Origin: CANLBN01 sp050633825
GTDB lineage: Bacteria > Pseudomonadota > Gammaproteobacteria > Pseudomonadales > Cellvibrionaceae
Length of the DNA stretch: 64,000 nucleotides
Direction: 5' to 3'
Assembly (NCBI GenBank): GCA_050633825.1
Contig: JBOEHG010000040.1
Span: 6,605 to 70,604 of the forward strand
Of the stretch, positions 18,243 to 26,780 are shown piece after piece. The position numbers were made by a program, and so were the translations under genes. Position 1 is the stretch's first letter; each line of letters opens with the position of its first letter. The notes beneath the pieces were generated by a model, which was given only the letters and a program-made list of their open reading frames with translations, made no database searches and was not told the origin of the DNA.

Positions 18243-19003
18243 CACTTATTCCCCACACCTGGTATTTTTAATTGTCCTTCCCACTTATGCATACCAAAAA
18301 CCATAATGCCAACAAGACCAATATAAGCAAAAAACAAGAAAGTCATTGCAGCATTTTGTGCCGAAGCATAATCGTTATAAATAGATATCATTTCATATAA
18401 CAATTCTGGAACAGCAATAACGACCGCTTGAGTTGTTGTTTTTACCAAATTCACTAAATTGTTATTAAGGGCAGGAAGACTAATTCTCAATGCTAATGGA
18501 AACACGATATAGCGATACGTCTGCATATGAGTAAAACCTAAAGCCTCGGCTGCCTCTTTAGTACTTTCAGGCACTGCTTCAATACCTGACCTAAAAATTT
18601 CAACATTAAATGCACCCGCAAATAAGGAAAGAGAAATAATCGCCCAACCTACATTGCTAATAATAGGGATTTCAGTCCAACCATCAGCACCCGTTATTGT
18701 CGGCGTGAACTGACCTAGTGCGAAATAAAAGAATAAAAGTTGAATAAGAGGTGGGGTATTACGAAAAAACTGTATATAACCCTGAGTAATCAATCGTAGC
18801 TTCGTATATTTTGACCCTTGGGCCCAAGCACCAAAAACGCCAATTACAATACTTAGCAAAACACAGAATATAGATAACTGAACAGTCACCGACAAGCCAC
18901 TAAGCACTCGTTCCCACTGATCATATTCATAAAAAAAGATAAAATTCCATTTAGGGTTGTCTTCTGCCATTTCCCTGAAAAAAGTACTTATTAAATCAAT
19001 CAT
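18242..19003 (-). CDS. Amino-acid ABC transporter permease 1
   Basis: HisMQ-type permease (253 aa from ATG at 19003; a TTG upstream at 19033 would add ten residues that overlap a hairpin). Features are LSVTVQLSIFCVLLSIVIGVFGAWAQ, FFRNTPPLIQLLFFYFALG and the EAA loop EAAEALGFTHMQTYRYIVFPLALR. It follows the binding-protein gene across an 86-bp gap that contains a strong stem-loop. Confidence 0.88.
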   Translation of the reverse strand: MIDLISTFFREMAEDNPKWNFIFFYEYDQWERVLSGLSVTVQLSIFCVLLSIVIGVFGAWAQGSKYTKLRLITQGYIQFFRNTPPLIQLLFFYFALGQFTPTITGADGWTEIPIISNVGWAIISLSLFAGAFNVEIFRSGIEAVPESTKEAAEALGFTHMQTYRYIVFPLALRISLPALNNNLVNLVKTTTQAVVIAVPELLYEMISIYNDYASAQNAAMTFLFFAYIGLVGIMVFGMHKWEGQLKIPGVGNK

Positions 19004-19027
19004 ATTACTATCACAACCGGAGATAAT

Positions 19028-19058
19028 TACCAATCGAACCGTAACGGTTCGATTGGTA
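19028..19058 (-). other. Stem-loop between binding-protein and permease genes
   Basis: A perfect inverted repeat (half-site CCAATCGAACCG, loop TAA, then CGGTTCGATTGG, plus two flanking pairs, giving a 14-bp stem). There is no T-run after it on the minus strand. Stem-loops here commonly shield the upstream binding-protein message and partly attenuate the permease genes. A stem-loop of similar design lies at the same place in the second ABC operon (49309-49337). Confidence 0.7.
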
Positions 19059-19089
19059 TAAGCTTTATAACAACTACATAACTAGGTAA

Positions 19090-19938
19090 TTATTTTTTAT
19101 TCCCTAACCAGTCACTGAATCGTTGATTTTGCTCAGTTAAATAAGCACTTGGTTTAATGCCCCATTTCTTTTCAAGCTCAATAAGTCGGCCAGATTCATG
19201 CCAGTTATATTGAACACCTGACATAAAGTTACCGAAAATCCCATTTTGCTCGTCAATGGGAACCGCTAAAGCCCAAGGATTATCATCTTCTGTTTTAAAT
19301 GGCATTTCAAAATCGTTATAGTTTCCAGACGCTAAATCTGCAGCGATGACACTGTCATCATAAACCCAAGCAACACACTTTTTATTACGCAATGCTTGCT
19401 TAGCCTCTGCATTACCGGTAAAGGCAACAACTTCTGCGCCGTAACGTTCTTCTACGATTTTGTTATAAAATGCACCCTGCTTACCACAGACTTTACGCCC
19501 TTTGAGTTCATTCCAATTTTTAAAGCCTAGCGCTTTAGGCGCCAAAACATTAGTACCTGAGCTGTAGTAGTTTGGTTTAGCAACACCAACTATTTTTCGA
19601 CGATCCAAACGATCAGACATTGTTGCAATCATCAAGTCAATTTTACCTTGCTCCAAAAATTGCATACGGTTAGATGACTGAACACCCACAAGCTTTAGTT
19701 TTACGCCCATGGCATCAGCAACATCCTTAGCCATATCAACTTCCATACCGATAAGTTCCCCTTTAGGACTTAAGAAACCCCACGGCTTAGTATCAGCTTT
19801 TACACCAACGGTAATTTCACCGCTCTTAATGATTTCATTCCAAACAGTGTTTTTATTTTCTGCCGTCGCTACAGAACTTGATAACGCTAATATCGCTATC
19901 GATGCCGCAACACGCGTTTTTTTGTAGATTTTTTTCAT
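19090..19938 (-). CDS. Periplasmic binding protein of the acidic amino-acid ABC importer
   Basis: Family-3 binding protein (282 aa) with a signal peptide ending near VATAENK. The mature start SGEITVGVKADTKPWGF and GMEVDMAKDVADAMG, DLMIATMSDRLDRRK and YYSSGTNVLAPK are typical of GltI/AatJ-like proteins; the arginine in DRLDRRK is placed to bind the alpha-carboxylate. Two cysteines (VCGKQ, KKCVAW) probably form a disulphide. It is about 35 percent similar by eye to the orphan protein at 24800-25612, with the same motifs in the same order. Substrate is inferred as aspartate/glutamate from the racemase and aspartase in the operon. Confidence 0.88.
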   Translation of the reverse strand: MKKIYKKTRVAASIAILALSSSVATAENKNTVWNEIIKSGEITVGVKADTKPWGFLSPKGELIGMEVDMAKDVADAMGVKLKLVGVQSSNRMQFLEQGKIDLMIATMSDRLDRRKIVGVAKPNYYSSGTNVLAPKALGFKNWNELKGRKVCGKQGAFYNKIVEERYGAEVVAFTGNAEAKQALRNKKCVAWVYDDSVIAADLASGNYNDFEMPFKTEDDNPWALAVPIDEQNGIFGNFMSGVQYNWHESGRLIELEKKWGIKPSAYLTEQNQRFSDWLGNKK

Positions 19939-20054
19939 GTTGATTCTCCTATCTTATATTTATTTGTAATCATGCCTCGAAAATCGAAGCGGGTATTTAA
20001 CGTAGGCACCGAGCTTATTATCTGAAGAAGTAAGTAAGCTGGAACAAACTACAA

Positions 20055-20795
20055 TTAAATTCTTATTGATCTTGCTATCGAGTTAATTTTTTTATGTCCA
20101 GACAAGTCAGTTTTCCCATGATAAGTGGCATCAAACCACCTAATACAACGGCGAGCTAAAGCTCTGTTGCTATCAATTAAGTCTGCTGACTCATCAAGAA
20201 CAGCGGGTAACTCAGTACAACCGAGCACTATTGCATCTGCGCCTCGTTTTTTAAGGGAGTCAATTTGTCTTAAAAAAACTTTCTTGGCATTATTAACTTG
20301 TCCAGACTTAGCTAAGGTTATTCCCTCCATAACTTTCTTCTGATCATGCTCTGATGGAAGAATAACGCTACGCTCAGACTTGGTTAACCTGCTCTGATAT
20401 ATGGAAGAGTCCGCCGTTCCAGTTGTTGCAAGAACACCAACACAATTAACGCTAAAAGGTAACTGAGAGACCTCATAATCAACGGCATCTGCTATGTGTA
20501 ATATTTCCATACCGGTACTATTGATAAGGTCTTCATACCAAAAATGAGCGGTATTACATGGCATCGCAACAACACTGGCACCGCTTAATTGCAATGCAAG
20601 AATCCCCCTCTTTAATGCAGGAAAAGGGCTTTCAGCGCCATACACAATGTGATTGGATCTATCAGGAATTTGAGGCACTGACCACACAACCATGGGGATA
20701 TGTTGCTGATCTGTATCAACAGCCGTGTGATTGACAAGCTTTCCTAAAAAGTCGACTGTGGCCAAAGGGCCCATACCACCTAAAACACCTAACAC
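20055..20795 (-). CDS. Aspartate/glutamate racemase family protein
   Basis: 246-aa PLP-independent Asp/Glu racemase. The glycine-rich start GVLGGMGPLATVDF is typical. The two catalytic cysteines are present: C80 in MPCNTAH and C193 in LGCTELP. A GTG start at 20795 is supported by a strong AGGAGG six bases upstream. As the first gene of the run leading to the ABC importer and aspartase, it probably interconverts D- and L-aspartate so that the D-form can be deaminated. A broader amino-acid racemase role, as for YgeA, is possible. Confidence 0.88.
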   Translation of the reverse strand: MLGVLGGMGPLATVDFLGKLVNHTAVDTDQQHIPMVVWSVPQIPDRSNHIVYGAESPFPALKRGILALQLSGASVVAMPCNTAHFWYEDLINSTGMEILHIADAVDYEVSQLPFSVNCVGVLATTGTADSSIYQSRLTKSERSVILPSEHDQKKVMEGITLAKSGQVNNAKKVFLRQIDSLKKRGADAIVLGCTELPAVLDESADLIDSNRALARRCIRWFDATYHGKTDLSGHKKINSIARSIRI

Positions 20796-20843
20796 GAAGA
20801 ACCTCCTAACTTTTCTTTATGTTATCTATTCAAAAAATAATTC

Positions 20844-20882
20844 TCTAATGCATAATTAAAAATAGCTATGCAAATTTTGCAT
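20844..20882. promoter_or_regulatory. Bipartite LysR-type operator in the racemase/lysR divergent promoter
   Basis: TCTAATGCATAA (20844-20855), 12 bases, then ATGCAAATTTTGCAT (20868-20882), a perfect palindrome that fits the LysR T-N11-A rule. The same arrangement with the same 12-base gap is found at 23045-23083 and a diverged form at 24605-24643. Its place between divergent genes of a LysR regulator and a racemase is the standard arrangement. Confidence 0.75.
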
Positions 20883-20953
20883 TGATATAAATATCCATTA
20901 AATCTATAATTTGAAAAACAAAATCAATAAATAACAAAAGAGAGGTAATCGGC

Positions 20954-21844
20954 ATGGATATAGAGTGGATATCTGACTTTCTTGAATTAGCGTCAACAAA
21001 AAATTTTACAACGGCCGCTAAAAACCGAAACAGGAGTCAACCAGCATTTAGTCGTCGAATCTCTGCCTTGGAGCAATGGGTCGGAACGACCCTGATAGAT
21101 AGGTCTGTACACCCGCTTACCTTAACTAGTGAGGGGGAGCACTTTCGGCAATCATCTCAAGAGATTATTAATAGCCTCCATCGGACACTGGATGAATGCC
21201 GCCAAAATCAGCAAGCAAAAGAGAATTTTGTCAAATTTACGGCCCTGCATACCTTAGCGATCAACTATTTTGCTGAATGGATGTCGGGCATCCATAGAGA
21301 TTTTTCCACTATTCGTTCAACAATGAATGCAAACAATATTCATGACTGTGTGGAGCTATTGCAGTCCAATCAGGCAGAATTTATGCTGTCTTATTCAACG
21401 TTAGCAATACCTTCTTTGCTAGACCCTTCAAACTTTTTATCTCATAAATTAACGACCGACCAACTTATATTGGTTAGCGCTGTCGATAAAAAAGGAAAGC
21501 CCATTTATGATATTAACAGTAGCAATCCATTAAATTACTTAGCCTTTTCATCCAATTGTCTAATGGGGAAAATGACTGAAAGAATCATTAATACTGAATG
21601 CAATGATTACGAACTCCACTGTATTTATGAAAACACGATGGTAGAATCAATCAAGGCCATGGCTTTGCAAGGTATGGGGATATGCTGGCTACCCAGAATT
21701 TGCATTTTGGCAGAGCTTAATAGAGGGGATTTGGTCGATATTGGTGGCGATTCATTGTCTATGGGCTTGGACGTTATGCTTTATCGACCAGCACAACGGC
21801 TCTCGAATGAGGGTGAAAGTCTATGGGCACATCTCAAACGTTAA
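20954..21844 (+). CDS. LysR-family transcriptional regulator
   Basis: 296 aa. An N-terminal winged helix (IEWISDFLELASTKNFTTAA...RSQPAFSRRISALEQWVG) is followed by a C-terminal effector domain. It is transcribed away from the racemase-importer-aspartase run and shares with it a 158-bp intergenic region holding a T-N11-A palindrome. By family rule it should control that run and its own gene; the same operator upstream of two further genes suggests a small regulon. The effector is not visible in sequence, but aspartate or a product of it is the obvious candidate. Confidence 0.9.
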   Translation: MDIEWISDFLELASTKNFTTAAKNRNRSQPAFSRRISALEQWVGTTLIDRSVHPLTLTSEGEHFRQSSQEIINSLHRTLDECRQNQQAKENFVKFTALHTLAINYFAEWMSGIHRDFSTIRSTMNANNIHDCVELLQSNQAEFMLSYSTLAIPSLLDPSNFLSHKLTTDQLILVSAVDKKGKPIYDINSSNPLNYLAFSSNCLMGKMTERIINTECNDYELHCIYENTMVESIKAMALQGMGICWLPRICILAELNRGDLVDIGGDSLSMGLDVMLYRPAQRLSNEGESLWAHLKR

Positions 21845-21869
21845 AAAAACCGACTCGGTCCTGAGCCGG
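21843..21869 (-). terminator. Terminator of the enhancer-binding-like gene
   Basis: On the minus strand, CCGGCTCAG and CCGAGTCGG pair (one mismatch, one G-T) and are followed by TTTTTTT. It ends transcription from the gene at 21912-22967 and touches the stop of the convergent lysR gene. Confidence 0.65.
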
Positions 21870-21911
21870 CAAACTGGTTAGCGATTAATACCAGAGACCG
21901 TTAAAAGCTAC

Positions 21912-22967
21912 CTAAACGGTCTTATTTCTCAGAAGTAATCTCCTCGATAATACCCCCTGCCTTCTCTTTAATCGCATACTTAATGCCGGCTGAGAAATAC
22001 CTAGCATTTTTGCCGCTAATGATTGATTATTTCCTGCCCTTGATAGTGCTTCTTCAATTAAAAAGCTGCTCATTTCTACCAATGAAGGCAAACTTAAATC
22101 GGGATGAAAGGCGATAGATTGACCTGGTGTAGCAACAAACTTACGTGAAGCTTCATCAATCGCATTTTGAAATATCTTTAATGAAAGCCTATGAGAACGG
22201 TGCTGACTAACAGCATCATAAACCATGGCTTTAAACTCGCATATATTGCCAGGGAACTCATAATTAGCTAATAATACTGGCAACTCCGATGGGTAAGCTG
22301 GTATTTCTTTGCCCAGCTCTTTAGCCGCTGCCGTTATAAAATGATCAAGTAGCAATGGAATATCGTTTTTACGAGCACGTAAAGGCGGTAATTTAATTTT
22401 ATGAATAGCAAGCTGATAGTAAAGATCTCTTCGAAAACGCCCTTCTCTTAAATATTCTTCCAAATTTTTACTGGTAGATACGATTACTCTCGCACATGAC
22501 AAACAAGAAGAATCGTCCACTGAAGAACAGCGCCCTCTCTCCTGCAACCACTGTAACAATTTAATTTGGGATGTTTTACTAAGCTCATCAATATTCTCCA
22601 CAAATAACGTACTATGAACACTTTTATTCATTAAAGACTCAGTGGAGTTACTCGCACTTAAAATCGCACTTTTTGGAGATCCAAAAAGAGTATCTGTGAA
22701 ACTATTATCATCCACATAAGCGGCATTGATTGTAATCAACGTCCCTGAAGAATGACTAACATCGTGACAAATATTAGCAATTAATTTCTTTCCTGTTCCA
22801 TTTTCACCGGTAACTAAAATAGGCTTACAACTATCATGAATAGACTCTATATAGTTAAAAATAGCATTCACTGACTGATCTTCAGATATAAACTCTTTAA
22901 ATTTATCAGGGCGTACAAAATCAGACATATCACTATTATTTTGTATAGATGTATTTATTTTTTGCAT
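21912..22967 (-). CDS. Enhancer-binding-protein relative without sigma-54 contact loop
   Basis: 351-aa AAA+ protein of the NtrC/sigma-54 activator type with no receiver or sensor domain. Walker A is GENGTGKK (54-61). The GAFTGA loop that contacts sigma-54 should lie at about 100-105 but reads SAILSA, and Walker B, normally LFLDEIGEL, reads LFVENIDEL (121-129). The arginine-finger segment GRFRRDLYYQL is kept. A Fis-type helix-turn-helix closes the protein (NNQSLAAKMLGISQPALSMRL). It is therefore unlikely to activate sigma-54 promoters and may bind DNA as a repressor or a sigma-70 regulator, as TyrR does. A LysR-type operator precedes it. Confidence 0.85.
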   Translation of the reverse strand: MQKINTSIQNNSDMSDFVRPDKFKEFISEDQSVNAIFNYIESIHDSCKPILVTGENGTGKKLIANICHDVSHSSGTLITINAAYVDDNSFTDTLFGSPKSAILSASNSTESLMNKSVHSTLFVENIDELSKTSQIKLLQWLQERGRCSSVDDSSCLSCARVIVSTSKNLEEYLREGRFRRDLYYQLAIHKIKLPPLRARKNDIPLLLDHFITAAAKELGKEIPAYPSELPVLLANYEFPGNICEFKAMVYDAVSQHRSHRLSLKIFQNAIDEASRKFVATPGQSIAFHPDLSLPSLVEMSSFLIEEALSRAGNNQSLAAKMLGISQPALSMRLKRRQGVLSRRLLLRNKTV

Positions 22968-23044
22968 TATTAATAATTTTTTAATTTACTAAGATAAGAA
23001 ATAACAGCTGTTAATATTTATACTATCTTCTTAACATTTATCAA

Positions 23045-23083
23045 TCTAATGCATAACATTAAAAAACAATGCTTATTTTGCAT
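23045..23083. promoter_or_regulatory. Second copy of the bipartite operator, upstream of the AAA+ regulator
   Basis: TCTAATGCATAA (23045-23056), 12 bases, ATGCTTATTTTGCAT (23069-23083). The first element is identical to the one at 20844 and the second differs from it at two central bases. It lies 78-116 bp upstream of the minus-strand gene starting at 22967. Confidence 0.7.
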
Positions 23084-23146
23084 AACACCAATAGTTAAAA
23101 TGATAGCAACACATTCTTTAATATAATAAAGCTAAGTGTTTATGTA

Positions 23147-23175
23147 TAAAAAAACCGACTTACAAATAAGTCGGT
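23147..23175 (-). terminator. Rho-independent terminator of the DAACS symporter
   Basis: ACCGACTTA-CAAA-TAAGTCGGT is a perfect 9-bp stem; read on the minus strand it is followed by a run of seven T. It lies 30 bp beyond the symporter stop. Confidence 0.85.
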
Positions 23176-23204
23176 AATACTTGCAAGGGACTTATATTTT
23201 TAAA

Positions 23205-24482
23205 CTATGTGCGTATTTCTGTATCGGACACTAATATTTTATTTTTATTAAAGGTATCTCTATCTAACTCTCCTTCACTCTTCCCGACCAACACTGAAAC
23301 CATTAAATCACCACATACATTTACACTGGTTCGCGCCATATCGAGAATACGATCAATACCGGCAACAATCGCTAATCCTTCCATGGGCAAGCCAACCGTT
23401 GTTAATACTAATGACAACATAATTAAACCCGCACCAGGCACTCCAGCTGTACCAATAGAGGCTAGAGTGGATGTCATTATAATTAAAAGATAGTCAGACG
23501 CACTTAGGTCTATACCAAAGGCTTGCGCAACAAACAAAGCACAAACGCCTTGATATAATGCAGTTCCATCCATGTTGATCGTTGCACCTAGAGGCAAGAC
23601 AAAACTTGACACTCCTTTTGAGACTCCCATTTCTTCACGAGACGCTTTAATAGTCGCCGGCAAAGTACCCGAGCTACTCGTTGTTGTAAAAGCAATCATC
23701 GCAGGGTTAATAACACCTTTCAGATAACGGATGGGGCTTAAACCAGCAACAACACTAACAAGACCACTATAAACAACAATAACCTGAAGCACACAACCTA
23801 AATAAACAAGGGCTATCAATTTAATTAAAGGCAATAAAATATCTAAACCATATTTTCCAGCAACCCAAGCCATTAAACCAAAAACACCATAAGGAGCTAA
23901 CTTCATAACCAGTTCTGTAAGTTTGTACATCCCTTCAGCAAGGCTTTCAAACACTTCAATCGCAGGTTTCGCTTTATCTCCTACCAATGTTAGCGCGACC
24001 CCTAAACCTAAAGCAAAGAAAATAATTTGTAAAATATTACCTGATGCCAATGCATTGATCGGATTTTTAGGAATAATATTCAGTAGTGTTTGAATAAAAG
24101 GAGGGGCTTCTTTAGCCGCACCAGCAGCCGCATCCATTGTCATATTAAGGCCTGCACCGGGAGAAAAAATACTAGCAACTACTAAACCAATAGTGATAGC
24201 GACTGCCGTTGTTATTAAATATAAACCAACCGACTTTAATCCTATGCGACCCATTTTTCGAGTGTCTTGCATTGATGTAACACCGACAATCAACGAACAA
24301 AAAACTAAGGGAACAATCAACATTTTAATTGCATTAATAAATAATGTACCTATAGGTTTGAGCACTTCTGCACTTGGCCCTAACAGGATTCCAGCAATGA
24401 CACCTAACACCATACCAATAAGTACTTTCTGCCATAGCGTGATACCACCCTGCTTACCGCCTTTACTACTGTACTGACTCAT
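23205..24482 (-). CDS. Dicarboxylate/amino acid:cation symporter (DAACS, GltP/GltT type)
   Basis: 425-aa secondary transporter. The family landmarks are all present: the serine-rich hairpin TTTSSSGTLP, NMDGTALYQ in TM7, GVPGAG in hairpin 2, and DRILDMARTSVNVCGD in TM8. The aspartate and arginine of the last motif are the residues that bind the amino group and the side-chain carboxylate, so the substrate is an acidic amino acid (aspartate or glutamate), not a neutral one. It gives the cell a second, ion-driven route for the same substrate as the ABC importer. A third operator copy lies upstream. Confidence 0.92.
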   Translation of the reverse strand: MSQYSSKGGKQGGITLWQKVLIGMVLGVIAGILLGPSAEVLKPIGTLFINAIKMLIVPLVFCSLIVGVTSMQDTRKMGRIGLKSVGLYLITTAVAITIGLVVASIFSPGAGLNMTMDAAAGAAKEAPPFIQTLLNIIPKNPINALASGNILQIIFFALGLGVALTLVGDKAKPAIEVFESLAEGMYKLTELVMKLAPYGVFGLMAWVAGKYGLDILLPLIKLIALVYLGCVLQVIVVYSGLVSVVAGLSPIRYLKGVINPAMIAFTTTSSSGTLPATIKASREEMGVSKGVSSFVLPLGATINMDGTALYQGVCALFVAQAFGIDLSASDYLLIIMTSTLASIGTAGVPGAGLIMLSLVLTTVGLPMEGLAIVAGIDRILDMARTSVNVCGDLMVSVLVGKSEGELDRDTFNKNKILVSDTEIRT

Positions 24483-24604
24483 AACAACACCTCATTTACT
24501 TCTTTATAGAAATTATTATTTATATTCACCAACAAAAAATAAGCCATTTAATTGTTGCTGTTTATAATATAAACTATAGTATCTATTTAAAAATTATCGA
24601 TCCA

Positions 24605-24643
24605 ATGCTAATTTTGAATAGCCCATACCAATATTGCATAACG
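24605..24643. promoter_or_regulatory. Third, diverged operator copy upstream of the symporter
   Basis: ATGCTAATTTTGAAT (24605-24619), 12 bases, TATTGCATAACG (24632-24643). This is the same pair of elements with the same gap as at 20844 and 23045, but in reverse order and with more mismatches. It lies 120-160 bp upstream of the symporter start. Confidence 0.5.
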
Positions 24644-24745
24644 CTATGTCATAGCAGTAAAAAAATACCCCATCGCACAAAAACCAATTAGCCGCCCTTT
24701 CACTAACTGGATATTGATATTATTTGAGAGTTATCGCTATAAAAC

Positions 24746-24777
24746 AAAAAGGCCGGTTCATATGAACCGGCCTTTTT
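24746..24777 (-). terminator. Rho-independent terminator of the orphan binding-protein gene
   Basis: A 32-bp perfect palindrome: AAAAAGGCCGGTTCAT and its complement, so A-run and T-run flank an 11-bp GC-rich stem. It lies 22 bp beyond the stop of the minus-strand gene at 24800 and could act in both directions. Confidence 0.92.
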
Positions 24778-24799
24778 TCGAAAAAATAGAATTATTTTT

Positions 24800-25612
24800 T
24801 TATCCTTTGAACAAATCTTTCATTTTTTTAGTAAACGGTGTGGGATCAATACCATGCTTTTTCTCTAACTCAATAATAAAACCGCTTGTATGCCATTCAA
24901 TGACTGTTTTTCGCATAAAATCATACAAGTCCTGTTGGCCCAATTTAACCGCCAAACCCCATGGTGCATCATCGATTGTATTAAAAGGCATTTCATAGTC
25001 TTTTGACCATTCATCCTCTGACAAGCGACTTGCAATAAGTGAGTCATCAAATACATAAGCTATGCATTTGCCGTCTTTCAATGCTTGAAGGGACTCGTTT
25101 GTACCTGCATATTCAGTCACTTTAGCGCCAAATGAATTAGCAATAAATTCATTATAATAGGCACCTTTGTTACCGCAGATATTTTTGTCTTTAATATTGC
25201 CCCACTTTGTTAAGCTAGCTGATTTAGCCGCCAGAACATTGGTTCCGGAAGAGTAGTAAGGTGGCTCTACGGTATAAACAACCTCTCTTCTCTTTGGCTT
25301 ATCGGTCATAGTTGCAATCATTAAATCTGCTTTATCTTCAACCAATGCTGGCATACGCGTCGCGCTTGTCACATCAATAAAGGACACACTAACACCTAAA
25401 CGTTTGGCCACATCTTTAGCCAAATCTATTTCAAGGCCAACATTTTCACCTTTGTCATTTTTATAACCATAAGGCTTATAATCGGCTTTTACAGCAACAA
25501 CTATATTCCCACTACTTTTAATCTCATCAATTGATCTGGCCTGAGCCCCCCAACTGAATAAAAATACCATCATTATAAAAAGGTTAATCACATACTTATA
25601 GTTAAAATACAT
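24800..25612 (-). CDS. Orphan family-3 binding protein, acidic amino-acid type
   Basis: 270 aa with a signal peptide ending near SWGAQA. Motifs match the binding protein at 19090 in order: SGNIVVAVKADYKPYGY, GLEIDLAKDVAKRLG, DLMIATMTDKPKRRE, YYSSGTNVLAAK, a cysteine pair (ICGNKG, GKCIAY) and WGLAVKLGQ. No permease or ATPase is adjacent. It is probably a duplicate that feeds the same permeases with altered specificity; sensing is an alternative. It has its own terminator and about 330 bp of non-coding DNA upstream (25613-25946), in which nothing else was recognised. Confidence 0.85.
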   Translation of the reverse strand: MYFNYKYVINLFIMMVFLFSWGAQARSIDEIKSSGNIVVAVKADYKPYGYKNDKGENVGLEIDLAKDVAKRLGVSVSFIDVTSATRMPALVEDKADLMIATMTDKPKRREVVYTVEPPYYSSGTNVLAAKSASLTKWGNIKDKNICGNKGAYYNEFIANSFGAKVTEYAGTNESLQALKDGKCIAYVFDDSLIASRLSEDEWSKDYEMPFNTIDDAPWGLAVKLGQQDLYDFMRKTVIEWHTSGFIIELEKKHGIDPTPFTKKMKDLFKG

Positions 25613-25946
25613 ATAGGGCTTCCTCAGTTATAGAAATTAAGACTATCCGCCTCTTCGAGGCAAAAACAAGCTATCTATAATGACCTTAGTCTATGAATTT
25701 TTTTATTCCAATTAATGACTTAATAAAAGAAACAATTCCAAAAAAAGCATAAAACGATGCAGATAATGAAATCGTTTTTACAGAGAAATGGCATGATTTT
25801 AAGTGACAAAGAATAGAAATAACCCTGATCTGAATAGTTATAAATAAAAAATTGATATTCAGATTACAGATACACTTTCGATAAAATGGTTTACAAGGAA
25901 AAAATTAAAGCTCAGACTACTGTGAATCAAATGAGGAGGAGGTATT

Positions 25947-26780
25947 ATGTGGTTAAGAGTCAGTTGCGACCTCGAATTTCACATAGCTACCCCGCTACCC
26001 TTTGTGTTAATGCTACGACCACGAAGTGGCGCCCAGCAGTGGATTGCTCGTGAGGAATACAAACTCACACCTAGCGTTCCAGTAGTAGAGTTTACCGATG
26101 AATACGGCAATCTTTGCCAACGACTGATAGCACCACAAGGAGGCTTTAGCATTATCACCAACGCCGAGGTCATGACAGCAGATGTTGTCGATCAGGCCTT
26201 CGGCACCCCCTTTGTCGAAATCCAAAACCTACCCAATGATGTGTTGAGCTATTTACTACCCAGTCGTTACTGTGAATCAGAACGCTTTCACCAAATGGCC
26301 AGCGATATCACCAACGGCCAGTGGGCTGGTTACAATCAAGTCTCCGCCATCGTCAATTGGCTGAGAGAGAATATCCGCTATTGCCCCGGAAGCAGTGGCA
26401 TGCCGGTTTCGGCTATTGAAGTAAACTCAAATGGTTATGGCGTGTGTCGTGATTTGGCCCACTTAGGCATCGCCTTATGCCGTAGTTTAAGTATCCCTGC
26501 TAGAATGGTGGTGGGTTATCTTTATCAGCTTCAACCTATGGACCTCCACGCTTGGTTTGAAGCTTACGTGGGTGGCCGCTGGTATACTTTTGATGCCGTC
26601 AATGAACAATTAGGTGGTGGTTATGTCGCCGTCGGCTATGGTCGCGATGCAGCTGATGTTGCGATTTATAATCAGTATGGTCCTCCCATCTACCCACAGA
26701 TGAAGCGTGTTCAAGTGGAGGCTTTTGTACCAACGCAACCTAGGCTGATTTCAGCCAGACCAACCCCATGCGCTTCGTAA
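25947..26780 (+). CDS. Transglutaminase-like cysteine protein 1
   Basis: 277-aa protein of the bacterial transglutaminase-like superfamily. The Cys-His-Asp triad is visible as C167 (GVCRDLAHL), H201 (DLHAWFEAY) and D216 (WYTFDAVN). No signal peptide or membrane segment is seen, so it is probably cytoplasmic. AGGAGG precedes the ATG by 7 bases. The end overlaps the start of a second member of the same family by 13 bases. Such pairs are widespread in proteobacteria; activity (protease, amidase or cross-linking) is unknown. Confidence 0.85.
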   Translation: MWLRVSCDLEFHIATPLPFVLMLRPRSGAQQWIAREEYKLTPSVPVVEFTDEYGNLCQRLIAPQGGFSIITNAEVMTADVVDQAFGTPFVEIQNLPNDVLSYLLPSRYCESERFHQMASDITNGQWAGYNQVSAIVNWLRENIRYCPGSSGMPVSAIEVNSNGYGVCRDLAHLGIALCRSLSIPARMVVGYLYQLQPMDLHAWFEAYVGGRWYTFDAVNEQLGGGYVAVGYGRDAADVAIYNQYGPPIYPQMKRVQVEAFVPTQPRLISARPTPCAS

